A stretch of 64,000 nt of DNA from Halobacteriales archaeon. GTDB taxonomy: Archaea; Halobacteriota; Halobacteria; Halobacteriales; SKSH01. The translations under genes were made by a program, and so were the position numbers. The stretch spans positions 1 to 64,000 of the forward strand of contig SKSD01000001.1 in NCBI GenBank assembly GCA_007118145.1, read 5' to 3'. Of the stretch, positions 43,869 through 53,862 are shown in pieces (position 1 is the stretch's first letter; each line of letters begins with the position of its first letter). The notes below the pieces were generated by a model. The model worked only from the letters and a program-made list of their open reading frames with translations, made no database searches and was not told the origin of the DNA.

Positions 43869-44483
43869 ATGCGCGTCATCACCGTAACTGAGGGAGCCGA
43901 TCGCTTCACTGCGAACGCATACCTCCTCACTGGAGAGGTATCGACACTTGTCGATGTTGGGACGTGGCCACCGGTGATCGATCGGATCGATGAGCACGTC
44001 GAGGAACTCGATCGGGTCGTCATCACCCACGCCCATCAGGACCATATCGAGCAGTTATCTACCGTGGTCGAGCGCTTCGACCCCGAGGTATACATGTTCG
44101 ATGCTCATCAGTCGCGGACGCAACAACTATGCGATGGTGATACCGTCGGCATGGGCGATCACGAGTTTGAGGTGATCCATACACCCGGTCACGCCGATGA
44201 TCACGTCTCACTCGTCAGTGAGACGGCGCTGTTCAGCGGCGATGTCGTCGTCTACAACGACGGTGCGTTCGATGACGGGAGCTTCGGCCGGACCGATCTC
44301 CCTGGACAGTCTCGGGAGGTGTTGATCGAGTCGATCGAACGCCTCTTAGCGACACTGCCACAGACGGTCGATACCATGTATCCTGGCCATGGGTCGAGCT
44401 TCACAGGCGATATCCACGCCGTGGTATCGCGTGCGCTCGAACGAGCGAAACGGCGCGAACCGAAGTATCCGGATGAAACGTGA
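43869..44483 (+). CDS. Metallo-beta-lactamase fold hydrolase
   Basis: The fold shows VVITHAHQDHIEQL (HxHxDH metal site), HTPGHADDHVSLV, FSGDVVVYND and a late His in YPGHGSSF. It hydrolyses an unknown substrate with two metals; glyoxalase II-like is one option. Its stop is 3 bases from the convergent L40e gene. Confidence 0.92.
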   Translation: MRVITVTEGADRFTANAYLLTGEVSTLVDVGTWPPVIDRIDEHVEELDRVVITHAHQDHIEQLSTVVERFDPEVYMFDAHQSRTQQLCDGDTVGMGDHEFEVIHTPGHADDHVSLVSETALFSGDVVVYNDGAFDDGSFGRTDLPGQSREVLIESIERLLATLPQTVDTMYPGHGSSFTGDIHAVVSRALERAKRREPKYPDET

Positions 44484-44486
44484 GTA

Positions 44487-44636
44487 TCAGGCGCTACGCG
44501 ACTCGACCGCCTTCGGTCGGAGTCTGCCATAGCCACACTTTCGACATCGCTCGGCTCGGACAGGGTTGCGTGCGTTACAGCGCATGCAGATCTGCTTGTT
44601 GAGAAGCCGATCCTCGGCCTCTCGGAATCTCGCCAT
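44487..44636 (-). CDS. rpl40e: Ribosomal protein L40e (eL40)
   Basis: The 49-residue protein reads [22 protein letters not shown] and ends LRPKAVESR, the CxxC-x(n)-CxxC zinc form of archaeal L40e in the large ribosomal subunit. ATG 44636 is the start; the track frame begins far upstream. It is downstream of Tsr3, and convergent with the MBL gene. Confidence 0.95.
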   Translation of the reverse strand: MARFREAEDRLLNKQICMRCNARNPVRAERCRKCGYGRLRPKAVESRSA

Positions 44637-44686
44637 ACGATGCGATTGGCAAACGAGGTGTTTAAGAGTACTGATTGCTGGCGTCC

Positions 44687-45193
44687 TCACTCCTCGACCG
44701 GTGCGAGGTAATCCTCTTGTACCTCGATAACACCGGTCGAATCCGCACACGTCGCATAACGACGAAGTGGCTCCTCGTTGAGCGTCAGGAAGGTCGAACC
44801 CCATCGAAACGGGGCCATGATCGACGCTGCACGCTCGGTATCGCCGAGGATGGCATACCCGGCTGCGATCGCCTCCGCAGTCGTCAGCTGGAATGGCCGC
44901 CCGTAGTTGACCGGGTTCGCCGCGACGAGGAACGGCAGTGCGCGGTGGGAACCCACCATCTCCTCGAGGATGCGTTCGGCTGATTCCCACGAGCAATCGA
45001 TCCCGATGAGCGTGTCGAATTCACCATCCATATCGGCAGGCGAGAGCGCCTGCTCGGCGAACGGGTTCAAGACGATCCCCCGCGGTAACGTCCGTGGCGA
45101 GCGATGGAGCTCGATGAGACCGAACCGCTCGAGTCGCTTCGCGGTGCACTTTGCGGGATCGTCATCACCCTCGTAAAATACGTGTGCGTTCAC
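44687..45193 (-). CDS. tsr3: Tsr3/DUF367 aminocarboxypropyltransferase
   Basis: The sequence ([63 protein letters not shown]) is the DUF367 pattern. Tsr3 adds an acp group to small-subunit rRNA using SAM. No ATG is in place; GTG 45193 gives the start [12 protein letters not shown]. It lies 50 bases before the L40e gene on the same strand, so the two are probably one unit for ribosome function. Confidence 0.88.
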   Translation of the reverse strand: MNAHVFYEGDDDPAKCTAKRLERFGLIELHRSPRTLPRGIVLNPFAEQALSPADMDGEFDTLIGIDCSWESAERILEEMVGSHRALPFLVAANPVNYGRPFQLTTAEAIAAGYAILGDTERAASIMAPFRWGSTFLTLNEEPLRRYATCADSTGVIEVQEDYLAPVEE

Positions 45194-45321
45194 TCGTATG
45201 AGGTAGGCCAACCGTGATGAAAAGTTCGCTGGTTGGGTAATCGACCTCTCTCGGGTCGATGTGACCACCAGGAAGGTGCGCCCGCCGCCTGGGCACATGC
45301 CGATTCTTGTGACGGGCTGGC

Positions 45322-47067
45322 TCAAGTCTCGTGGATGCGCTCACCACGGCTGAGACGTTCGGCGATGGTGAATGTCTGTTCACCCGACCGCCTGGTGGGT
45401 GTGTGTGCTGCGAGATACCGCGTGGTGGCGATGAGGTGTATATCCGCACGTTCGTCTGGTGTGGTTCTGAGGTACTGGGTGAACGCAGCCTCGAGGTTCT
45501 GCCTGGTGTGAAAGCCAACATCCTCACGCAGAAGAACCGTCCCGAGTTCATTCATCAGTGCCGCGACCGATCCATCGGCAGCGAGATATTCAGCAACGAG
45601 CCTGCCAGAACGGTTGACTTCCTCGTCCGATTCGACCTCGAACGTCTCGAGCAATTCCTCGAGGATATCATCAGGGTGTCGATCACCCTCGGGTTCGGGC
45701 AGACGCTGCGGAGGTGTGTTCAAAAAGCGGTCGAGATAGATCGCCATGGCCCCGTCGAAGAGTCCGCGATATGCTTCAACGGCAGATGTCCGCTGTGTCA
45801 GGCTATCGACTGCGTTGAGGTACGTATACGTGTGATGGACGGTATTCCAGTCGTTGAACTCATTCGCCGTCCCGAACTGTGCGACACGTTGCGCCCCGGC
45901 GTCTGTGAGGATGCCAGCCAACTGACTCGCTGTGGCACCGTCTGCGATCGCGTCGGTGAGCGCGTCAATGATCGCACCTGGGTCGTCACCGAGGATGACA
46001 TCATAGAACCCGTCGGGTTCCGTCCATTGACGTCCCTCACCCGCCTCGACCAGCGAGTCAAGCTGCTCTGCCGCATCGAAGCACATGGATGCCAGATCGA
46101 TGGGTTGGCGCCATGCTGAGCGTTCCTCTGCGCGGTCGGCACCTGCCAGGCCAGGTACGAGACTGGGGAGAACCTGCTCAGCGTGATCCCATCCGATATG
46201 ATCGAGCATCTCGAGTGCCTTGTTGATGAAGTCGATACGGTGACCGGCATCCAGGTAGAGATGATCCGTCCCGGCGGCGACGAGTATCCCTGTGATCGTA
46301 TCCTCGTCCAGACCTGCCCGGATGGCTGCCCTGATGATCCGCTCACCACCGTCATCGTCTCGTACATCGATACTTCGTCTGAACCATCGCTTCAGACGGT
46401 CGGACGAGACATCGGTGTTCGACAGCGATTCCTGGCTGAAAAACGGTGCCTGTCCGGCACTGTCATCTGCGACCTCTGACAGTCCAACGAACAGTGCTCT
46501 TCGTCGATCATCTGGTCTGAGATGTTCCAGCAGGTTGGCCATGACTCCGAGGGTCGTCAACCCACTCCCCCAGCCAGCCTCACGGTACATCGTACCGAAT
46601 CTAACACCTATCTCGAGTGGTACCGTCGCCTCGACCGCTGCATCATCGAGGCCGATGACGGATTTGGCGATGATGAGGCTGATATCCTCTCGCAGCCCGT
46701 GTTCGAGGCGTTCACGCCAGTGTGTCTCATCATCGTGAGTCTGCACCGGTTCGGGTGAGACGTAGACCGAGCCATTTCGCACCTCGACCGGATAGGTGGG
46801 TACGTCATCGGCAAAGGGATCGAGGGTATCACCACACGAGAGTTCGAATCGGGCGTGATGCCAGGGACAGGTGAGGATTCCGTCCTCGACGGTCCCATCG
46901 GTGAGTGGAAACCCCATATGTGGACACCGAAGATCGGTCGCGTAAAACGCATCCTCGTGATGGAACAGTCCGATCGCCCGCCCATCGATGGTCACCACGG
47001 TCGGACTCTCTGCTTTTGCGTCCTCGACACTTCCAACCCTGACGAAGCCCTCGGCAACCTCGCTCAT
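45322..47067 (-). CDS. Rieske domain fused to a duplicated helical domain, unknown function
   Basis: Residues 1-110 are a Rieske-type [2Fe-2S] domain: C48, H50 (CPHMG) and C67, H70 (CPWHHARF), with a ferredoxin-like end. The remaining 470 residues are helical and acidic. I see two related halves: [20 protein letters not shown] followed by [13 protein letters not shown], and [19 protein letters not shown] followed by [13 protein letters not shown], with several His/Asp residues that could hold a metal. Related Rieske proteins are known in bacteria, but their job is unknown to me. It stands between Tsr3 and SerRS as a separate unit. Confidence 0.8.
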   Translation of the reverse strand: MSEVAEGFVRVGSVEDAKAESPTVVTIDGRAIGLFHHEDAFYATDLRCPHMGFPLTDGTVEDGILTCPWHHARFELSCGDTLDPFADDVPTYPVEVRNGSVYVSPEPVQTHDDETHWRERLEHGLREDISLIIAKSVIGLDDAAVEATVPLEIGVRFGTMYREAGWGSGLTTLGVMANLLEHLRPDDRRRALFVGLSEVADDSAGQAPFFSQESLSNTDVSSDRLKRWFRRSIDVRDDDGGERIIRAAIRAGLDEDTITGILVAAGTDHLYLDAGHRIDFINKALEMLDHIGWDHAEQVLPSLVPGLAGADRAEERSAWRQPIDLASMCFDAAEQLDSLVEAGEGRQWTEPDGFYDVILGDDPGAIIDALTDAIADGATASQLAGILTDAGAQRVAQFGTANEFNDWNTVHHTYTYLNAVDSLTQRTSAVEAYRGLFDGAMAIYLDRFLNTPPQRLPEPEGDRHPDDILEELLETFEVESDEEVNRSGRLVAEYLAADGSVAALMNELGTVLLREDVGFHTRQNLEAAFTQYLRTTPDERADIHLIATTRYLAAHTPTRRSGEQTFTIAERLSRGERIHET

Positions 47068-47233
47068 CTAGCCTCACCTCGTTTGCTCAACCTCCACTGT
47101 GCGTCCGAAGCAGCCCTACCGGGTTGCTCTCGAGTATGTGTGCTACATTGACTCATAGCATGCTGTTCGGTCGCATCGCTCAAAACGCTTCGCTGAAGGA
47201 ACCTTTGGTAAGATATCGGAGAAGACGGTGCAT

Positions 47234-48616
47234 CTATGCCTTCCGACCGGCTCCAACGGCACTCTCACCGACGGGATCGTGTCCCTCGATGACCTCTTGA
47301 CCATCCAAATATGGACGGAGTACCTCGGGGACGGTGACCGTGCCGTCGTCGTTCTGGTAGTACTCGAGGATGGCGACAACCGTGCGTGGCAGTGCGATAC
47401 CTGACCCGTTGAGTGTGTGCAGGTAGTCCGCAGATTCGTGTCGCTCAGCCCGATATCGCAACCCTGCCCGTCGCGCCTGAAAGTCACCGAAGTTCGATAC
47501 ACTCGATACCTCGAGCCATCGACCACCAATCTCGGGTCCATCGGGCATGTCATCAGCCGGTGCCCACACCTCGATGTCGTACTTCTTCGCCTGTTGGAAC
47601 CCCATGTCACCCGTACACATGTGCAGGACCCGATAGGGGAGTTCGAGGCGTTTGAGCACCTCCTCGGCCTCCTCACGCAGTCCCTCGAGACGCTCGAAGC
47701 TCTCTTCCGGCCGGACGAAGTTGACGAGTTCAACCTTGTTGAACTGGTGTACGCGTACATATCCGCGTGTCTCGGTTCCGTGCTCACCCGCCTCACGACG
47801 GAAGTTTGGGGAGAACGCCTGGTGCTTGATCGGGAGATCGTCGTCAAGGAGGATCTCATCTCGGTACATGTTGGTCACCGGTACCTCTGCGGTGGGTAGT
47901 AACCAGAGGTCGCTATCGTCGTATGGCTCATCATTGGCACCACCGATGCGGTAGGCGTCCTCGACGAACTTCGGGAACTGTCCCGTGCCCCGCATCGACG
48001 CACTGTTGACGGCTATCGGTGGGAACACGTCGGTGTACCCCTGCTCGCGGTGTAGGTCGAGCATGAACTGGATGAGTGCGTACTCAAGACGTGCGCCATC
48101 GCCCTTGAGGAACTGAAAGCCACCACCGGCCACCTTCGCGCCACGTTCGAAATCGATAATCTCGAGCTCCTCACCGAGGTCGTAGTGTGGGATCACCGGA
48201 TCTGAAAGTTCACGGGGGGCGTCGAACCCCCAGCGATCCACCTCGACGTTGTCCGTCTCATCCTCGCCCACGGGGACGCTCTCGTGGGGGATGTTCGGCA
48301 GCTCGAACAGTGCCGCATCAAGCTCTGCCTCGAGTGTGTCAGCCCGTTGTTCGACCTCCTCGAGCGATTCCTTGAGTTCACCCGAGCGTTGAATATGTTC
48401 CTGCGCTGCCTGCTCATCACCGGCGCGTTTGAGCTCACCGATCTTCTCGCTGATACGGTTTCGTTCGTGGCGCAAGGAATCTCCCTCGGCTTTCAGCTCT
48501 CGCCACTCCTCGTCGATGGCGAGGACTTGATCAAGGTCGATCCCCTCGACACCCTTCACCTCGATGGCCCACCGCACGCGCTCTGGCTCCTCTCGTAACA
48601 CGTCACGATCGAGCAT
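47234..48616 (-). CDS. serS: Serine-tRNA ligase (class II)
   Basis: The N-terminal coiled-coil arm (residues about 30-110, [33 protein letters not shown]...) binds tRNA-Ser. Class II motifs follow: [39 protein letters not shown] and [20 protein letters not shown]. Bacterial-type SerRS are usual in haloarchaea. Length 460 residues. ATG 48616 ([15 protein letters not shown]) is chosen. Confidence 0.96.
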   Translation of the reverse strand: MLDRDVLREEPERVRWAIEVKGVEGIDLDQVLAIDEEWRELKAEGDSLRHERNRISEKIGELKRAGDEQAAQEHIQRSGELKESLEEVEQRADTLEAELDAALFELPNIPHESVPVGEDETDNVEVDRWGFDAPRELSDPVIPHYDLGEELEIIDFERGAKVAGGGFQFLKGDGARLEYALIQFMLDLHREQGYTDVFPPIAVNSASMRGTGQFPKFVEDAYRIGGANDEPYDDSDLWLLPTAEVPVTNMYRDEILLDDDLPIKHQAFSPNFRREAGEHGTETRGYVRVHQFNKVELVNFVRPEESFERLEGLREEAEEVLKRLELPYRVLHMCTGDMGFQQAKKYDIEVWAPADDMPDGPEIGGRWLEVSSVSNFGDFQARRAGLRYRAERHESADYLHTLNGSGIALPRTVVAILEYYQNDDGTVTVPEVLRPYLDGQEVIEGHDPVGESAVGAGRKA

Positions 48617-48670
48617 TGACTTGCATTCGCTACCACCTGGGTACACAAAAACCGTATCGCTTGTCGCTGT

Positions 48671-49585
48671 TCACTCTGCAGGTGGAACGACCACGTTCTC
48701 CGCAGCGTGATAGTAGACGTGCCCGAGGGTTGCGAAGATGACCAACAGCCCAACAGCGATCGTCAGCAATATGGCTACGATCGGGAAAATCGAGAGGATC
48801 GCCCCGGCGATACCAAGTGGGTTCGTCCCGATACCGAGATAGAAATCGATCGCCAGGATGACCGTGATCATCAGCGCCACAAAGAAGCCAAACAGGCCGG
48901 CAAGGACGAATACCGCCGCGACTGCCTTCCCATAGAACCGGGTACGCATGAACTTGAGCACACGACCGGGGCGGTAGGATGTCGCCAGATCAATCGACCC
49001 GGTATACAGTGTCAAGATGGCTGGCCAGATGAGTAACAAGATGAGCCCAACACCGTAGACGGGTATCGCTCCGACGGGGTCGACGGTGACAAGCACCTCA
49101 TAGGGTCCGATGTGGACGATATGCGTCGGCTCGACGAGGTAGAAATTGGCGAGATAGAGGTAGACGATACTGGGTAACCAGTAGACGACGAATCCGCTGA
49201 GGAATAACCTGAGTCCATCACCCATGTATGAGGTGATATCGACCATCTCGGGGGTGCTATCACGCCCCCGCGCTGCGAAGTTACCGAGGTTCAGACAGTA
49301 GCCCAGGAGTGCGAACAGTGGGAGCAGCAACCAGGAGGTCGCCACCAGCATAGCGGCGATCAACACCGGTTTGTACCCGCGTTTCATCGTGAAGGCGAAC
49401 CCGAACTCGGTGAGGCTCAACTCGGTCTGAAGCCGGCCGCGTGTCACCTCATCAGTCATGAGACCCTCAACCTCGTCGTACTCGTCAACGTCTCCAAGGT
49501 CTACGTGGGCCAGGTCAGCCTCACACGCCAGACACGATGGATCCGCGGGATGAACCCATAACCCACATTCCGGACAGTGCGGCAT
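48671..49585 (-). CDS. DUF4013-like membrane protein with N-terminal zinc ribbon
   Basis: The start has CPECGLWVHPADPSCLAC, a zinc ribbon, and then LSLTEFGFAFTMKRGYKPVLIAAMLVA and a row of five or six helices with G-rich loops, as in DUF4013 membrane proteins of haloarchaea. Function unknown. It is downstream of an oppositely oriented gene and upstream of SerRS on the same strand. Confidence 0.82.
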   Translation of the reverse strand: MPHCPECGLWVHPADPSCLACEADLAHVDLGDVDEYDEVEGLMTDEVTRGRLQTELSLTEFGFAFTMKRGYKPVLIAAMLVATSWLLLPLFALLGYCLNLGNFAARGRDSTPEMVDITSYMGDGLRLFLSGFVVYWLPSIVYLYLANFYLVEPTHIVHIGPYEVLVTVDPVGAIPVYGVGLILLLIWPAILTLYTGSIDLATSYRPGRVLKFMRTRFYGKAVAAVFVLAGLFGFFVALMITVILAIDFYLGIGTNPLGIAGAILSIFPIVAILLTIAVGLLVIFATLGHVYYHAAENVVVPPAE

Positions 49586-49679
49586 TAGTGGAACTCCGGG
49601 TTCCTTCTGCCATATACTTTAACTTCTTGTCGCGACAGCGAACGAGGCGGCTATACCGCGTGAGTGTGAACCCCGTGAT

Positions 49680-50588
49680 ATGGCGGTCGGTGACATCTCA
49701 AATGTTGATTCATCGGTGATGAGCGGCTGCTCGTATGTCGATACGGGGATGTATGATGTCTCGGACTATGGGGCGGTCTACCTACTGCATGACACACGGC
49801 CGACCCTGATCGAGACCGGTATCGGGACGAACCACGAGGTGATACTCGACCTGATCACAGCGTCAGGGTTGACCCTGGATGACATCGAGTTTATCTGCCC
49901 GACACACGTCCACCTCGACCATGCGGGTGGTGCTGGTTTCCTCGCTGAGGCGTGTCCAAACGCAACGATTCTCGTACATACACGCGGTGTGCGACACCTG
50001 GTCGACCCCACCAGGCTGGTCGAGGGTACGAAGGCTGCTGTCGGTGACCAATGGCGCTATTATACCGAACCACTACCTGTCGACAAGTCGCGTATCGATG
50101 GGCTCGCTGACGGAGACACCATCGATCTCGGTGAACATTCACTCGAGGCGGTCGAGGTACCTGGTCACGCGAGGCACCAACACGCCTTTTATGTACCCGA
50201 GGCGGATGCGGTGTTCACCGCCGATGCTGCAGGTCTCTACGTACCTCACACACAGGAAATTCACCCAACCTCGCCACCCCCTGAGTTCGATCTCGAGCAA
50301 TGCCTCCGCGATATCGATCGACTGCAGTCACTCGACGTGAAGGCGATGTTTTACACACATTTCGGCGTGTCGACCGATCCGGAGATGCTCGAGCGCTATC
50401 GACACGTGTTGACTGAGTGGGTCGATACAGTCCGTGAGGCACTCCGATCGTCACCTGATACGGAGTCGGCGGTGGAGACGGTCGTCGAAGCTCACGCTCC
50501 GGTGGATGAATGGGGAGTCACGAAGGCGAGGGCTGAGACGGCGATGAACGTGAGGGGCGTCATCGGCTACCTACAGGGTCGAACGTAA
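49680..50588 (+). CDS. Metallo-beta-lactamase fold hydrolase
   Basis: The motif CPTHVHLDHAGGAGFLAEACPNA gives the HxHxDH site; VPGHARHQHAFYVPEADAVFTADAAG and YTHFGVS supply other ligands. The substrate is unknown. It sits 78 bases before the acyl-CoA ligase on the same strand, so it may hydrolyse an acyl thioester; this is inference only. Confidence 0.92.
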   Translation: MAVGDISNVDSSVMSGCSYVDTGMYDVSDYGAVYLLHDTRPTLIETGIGTNHEVILDLITASGLTLDDIEFICPTHVHLDHAGGAGFLAEACPNATILVHTRGVRHLVDPTRLVEGTKAAVGDQWRYYTEPLPVDKSRIDGLADGDTIDLGEHSLEAVEVPGHARHQHAFYVPEADAVFTADAAGLYVPHTQEIHPTSPPPEFDLEQCLRDIDRLQSLDVKAMFYTHFGVSTDPEMLERYRHVLTEWVDTVREALRSSPDTESAVETVVEAHAPVDEWGVTKARAETAMNVRGVIGYLQGRT

Positions 50589-50666
50589 CAGGGTCCTCGA
50601 CACTACGTAGGGCGACACCGCGTGGACTTCCGCTCGATTAATGTCATATGGGACGAACCATGAGAT

Positions 50667-52625
50667 ATGTCGACAATGCTCGATGCCGAACGGCGGTACG
50701 ATGACGAGATCATCGGTGAGTCGCCGATCCCACGGACGTTCGAGGATGCTGCGAGGCGGTTCGAAGCCCGACCCGCTCAGATGTACAAGGGGGGTGTGTA
50801 CGACCGGTCACTGACCAATGCCGTCTTGGAGCCTGCGCCGCCAGGTGAGTATCGGACCATCACCTACGGTGATATGCGCGATATCGTCCAACATCTCGCT
50901 GCAGGGTTCCACGACCTCGGTGTATCGCCTGACGATCGCATCGCCATGTTCGCCCACACTCGCATGGAGTGGGCACAGGCTGATTACGCATTACTCGCCA
51001 CCGGGGCTGTCGTGACCACGGTCTATCCCACCTCGTCGGTCAATCAGCTTGAGTTCCTGCTCGACCACCCGAGTGCGCGTGGGGTCGTGGCGGAGAACGC
51101 CGACCTTCTCGATCGCGTGCTCGAGGTGGAGGATGACATCCCGACACTCGAATGGATTGTCGTCATCGATGACATCGAGGATCACCCAGCTGCCAAGCGT
51201 GATAACGTCTACACACTGGCTGAGGTACACGATATCGGCGCCAAACGATTCGATCCGAGTGCGTACGAGTCATGGATCGATGCCAGGGAGTGGGACGATC
51301 TTGCGAGCATCATCTACACGAGTGGTACGACCGGCAGACCGAAGGGGGTCAAACTCACGCATGGTAACTTTAGGGCGAATATCAACCAGATTCGACGTCG
51401 GTTCGGCCCAAGGGATGACAAGCCCCCAGGAACGCCTGCGATCACCGAGGAGACCCGTGTCGTCTCATACCTCCCCCTCGCACACGTCTTCGAACGCCTG
51501 GGCGGCCATTTTGTCATGTTCGCCTCGGGTGCGTGCGTGGCCTATGCCGAATCGCCAGATACGTTACAGGCAGACTTCGAACAGGTCGAGCCGACGGCAG
51601 CGACCTCGGTCCCGCGAGTCTACGAGCAGATGTACAAGGCGATCCGTGAACAGGCACAGTCGTCGTCGGTCAAGGCGAAGATCTTCAACTGGGCGACCGA
51701 GGTCGGTGAGGCATACCACCGAAGCGATGACCCAGGATTCGGATTGCGGACGAAACGAGCGATCGCAGACCGGTTGGTGTTCAAGAAGGTGCGGACCGCA
51801 CTCGGTGGCCAACTCGATTTCATGATCAGTGGTGGCGGGAGTCTCTCACCTGACCTATGCGCACTCTATCACGGTATGGGACTGCCCATCCTCGAGGGGT
51901 ATGGGCTGACGGAGACCGCACCGGTGCTCACAGCGAACCCTCCAGAGGCCCCACAGATCGGCACCATCGGCCCTGCCCTGGTCGATGTCGAGACACGCCT
52001 GGACACGTCGGTACGTGCCCCTGATGATGGTGATACGACAGCAGCAGTCGGTGAGCTGCTCGTCAAGGGACCGAACGTGACAGACGGCTACCTCGACAAC
52101 CCAGATGCGAACGAGCGAGCGATTACCGACGATGGCTGGTTCCGAACCGGTGATATCGTCGAGGAACGCCCCGATGGCTACTTCGTCTTCAAGGAACGAC
52201 TCAAGGAGATTATCGTCCTCACCACGGGCAAGAACGTCGCGCCGGCGCCGATCGAGGATGCGTTCGCACCGAGTCAGCTCGTCGAACAGTGCATGGTCGT
52301 CGGCAACGATCGACCGTTCATCACCGCGTTGCTCGTCCCGAGCTTCGAGGGTATCGAACGGTGGGGGAAGCGAAACGATCACGACCTACCCGAGGAACGG
52401 GCCGACATCATCCGCGATCTGCGTGTTCGAACCGCGATAGCCGACCAGATCGATGCCGTGAACGAGCAGCTGGAATCCCACGAGCAGATCGAGGACTTCA
52501 GACTTGTCGAGGAGGAGTTCACCGAGGAGAACGACCTGTTGACCCCGACGCTCAAGAAGAAACGTCGCAATATTCTCAACCGTTACCGCGAAGAGGTCGA
52601 GGAGATGTACGTAGAAGCCGAGTGA
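50667..52625 (+). CDS. Long-chain fatty-acid-CoA ligase (AMP-forming)
   Basis: The 652-residue protein has the adenylate-forming motifs YTSGTTGRPKGVKLTHGN, GYGLTETAPV, DGWFRTGDIVEERPDGYF and LKEIIVLTTGKNVAPAPIE. It activates fatty acids through acyl-AMP; the preferred chain length is not known. The thiolase gene is convergent directly behind it, giving a probable beta-oxidation neighbourhood. ATG 50667 is the first start; MLDAE at +3 is an alternative. Confidence 0.94.
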   Translation: MSTMLDAERRYDDEIIGESPIPRTFEDAARRFEARPAQMYKGGVYDRSLTNAVLEPAPPGEYRTITYGDMRDIVQHLAAGFHDLGVSPDDRIAMFAHTRMEWAQADYALLATGAVVTTVYPTSSVNQLEFLLDHPSARGVVAENADLLDRVLEVEDDIPTLEWIVVIDDIEDHPAAKRDNVYTLAEVHDIGAKRFDPSAYESWIDAREWDDLASIIYTSGTTGRPKGVKLTHGNFRANINQIRRRFGPRDDKPPGTPAITEETRVVSYLPLAHVFERLGGHFVMFASGACVAYAESPDTLQADFEQVEPTAATSVPRVYEQMYKAIREQAQSSSVKAKIFNWATEVGEAYHRSDDPGFGLRTKRAIADRLVFKKVRTALGGQLDFMISGGGSLSPDLCALYHGMGLPILEGYGLTETAPVLTANPPEAPQIGTIGPALVDVETRLDTSVRAPDDGDTTAAVGELLVKGPNVTDGYLDNPDANERAITDDGWFRTGDIVEERPDGYFVFKERLKEIIVLTTGKNVAPAPIEDAFAPSQLVEQCMVVGNDRPFITALLVPSFEGIERWGKRNDHDLPEERADIIRDLRVRTAIADQIDAVNEQLESHEQIEDFRLVEEEFTEENDLLTPTLKKKRRNILNRYREEVEEMYVEAE

Positions 52626-52629
52626 ACAC

Positions 52630-53778
52630 TCAGGCTGGGAATACCTCGAAGTCCATCGCCGCACCCTGACCGAAGCCGACACACAGCGTGGTCAGCCCAA
52701 GGCCACCACCACGACGGCCAAGCTCGTGGATGAGCGTCACAGGGAGTCGTGCACCACTGGCTCCCAAGGGGTGACCGATCGCTATCGCCCCACCGTTGAC
52801 ATTGAGTTTCTCCGAAGGGATGTCCAGTTCGCGACGTGAGTAGACGGTCTGGCTGGCGAAGGCCTCGTTGATCTCGATGAGATCATACTCGTCGATCGAA
52901 CGACCCGTTCGCTCGAGGAGGCCGCGTGTTGCCGGGACGGGTCCAATCCCCATCACCTGAGGGTCGACACCGGCGACATTGTTCGAACCGACCTCGGCGA
53001 GGATTGGGAGGTCGTGAGCGTGGGCGAACGCCTCACTGGTCACCAGCAAGGCGGCAGCCCCATCACTGATCTGTGAAGCGTTACCTGGTGTGACCGTCCC
53101 ATCACCGACGAAGACACTCGGTAACTGCGAGAGCACCTCGAGGTTCGTGTCTGGTCGGATACCCTCGTCCTCTGCCACCGTACCTGCCTCAGTCTCGATC
53201 GGGACGATCTCATCCGCGAATCGGCCATCGGTGGTCGCGGCATGCGCCCGTTCGTGACTGCGAAGCGCCCATTCATCCTGTTCCTCGCGACTCACCTCAT
53301 AGCGTTCTGCGACGGCCTCTGCCGTCATGCCCATCTGCAGGCTCGGGAGGTTGTATAGTTCGTCGATCTCCGGGTGGATGTAGCCATACGCACTACCCAT
53401 CTCGACCCGTGACATATTCTCGACGCCACCGACCATGATCGCATCACGCTGTCCCGCCCGTATGGCATCGCTTGCGCTCATGATTGCCTGCATCGACGAG
53501 GCGCACCAGCGGTTGATCGTCGTCGCCGGGACCGACTCACCCAGATCGGACAATAGGGCGATGGCCCGTGCCATGTTGTTATCCTGTTCCTCGCGCTGCT
53601 GCGCACAACCCCACATGAGGTCGTCGATATGTTCACCGGAGAGTTCAGCATCATCGAGGATCGTGTTGATGAGCGGGATCGACAGGTCTTCTGGTCGCGT
53701 GTCTGCAAACGCACCACCGTCCTTCCCCTGGGCTGTTCGGAGGGCGTGAGTAATCACTGGCGTCGTTTCAGCCGACAT
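52630..53778 (-). CDS. Thiolase (acetyl-CoA C-acyltransferase)
   Basis: The nucleophile is C92 (NRWCASSM); the base His and second Cys are in GGAIAIGHPLGASGAR and TLCVGFGQG. EINEAFASQ is another hallmark. It joins or splits acyl-CoA with CoA. The 382-residue length is normal. ATG 53778 is the start; the track frame begins in the promoter region of the divergent AAA gene. The degradative or biosynthetic use cannot be separated by sequence here. Confidence 0.95.
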   Translation of the reverse strand: MSAETTPVITHALRTAQGKDGGAFADTRPEDLSIPLINTILDDAELSGEHIDDLMWGCAQQREEQDNNMARAIALLSDLGESVPATTINRWCASSMQAIMSASDAIRAGQRDAIMVGGVENMSRVEMGSAYGYIHPEIDELYNLPSLQMGMTAEAVAERYEVSREEQDEWALRSHERAHAATTDGRFADEIVPIETEAGTVAEDEGIRPDTNLEVLSQLPSVFVGDGTVTPGNASQISDGAAALLVTSEAFAHAHDLPILAEVGSNNVAGVDPQVMGIGPVPATRGLLERTGRSIDEYDLIEINEAFASQTVYSRRELDIPSEKLNVNGGAIAIGHPLGASGARLPVTLIHELGRRGGGLGLTTLCVGFGQGAAMDFEVFPA

Positions 53779-53862
53779 GGTCGGAGATTCGATGTGTGTA
53801 CTTTTACGCTCGCTGTTTCGCGGCGAATCCCTTAAGCCGGTCTGGCGGCTACCTTTCTGTTT

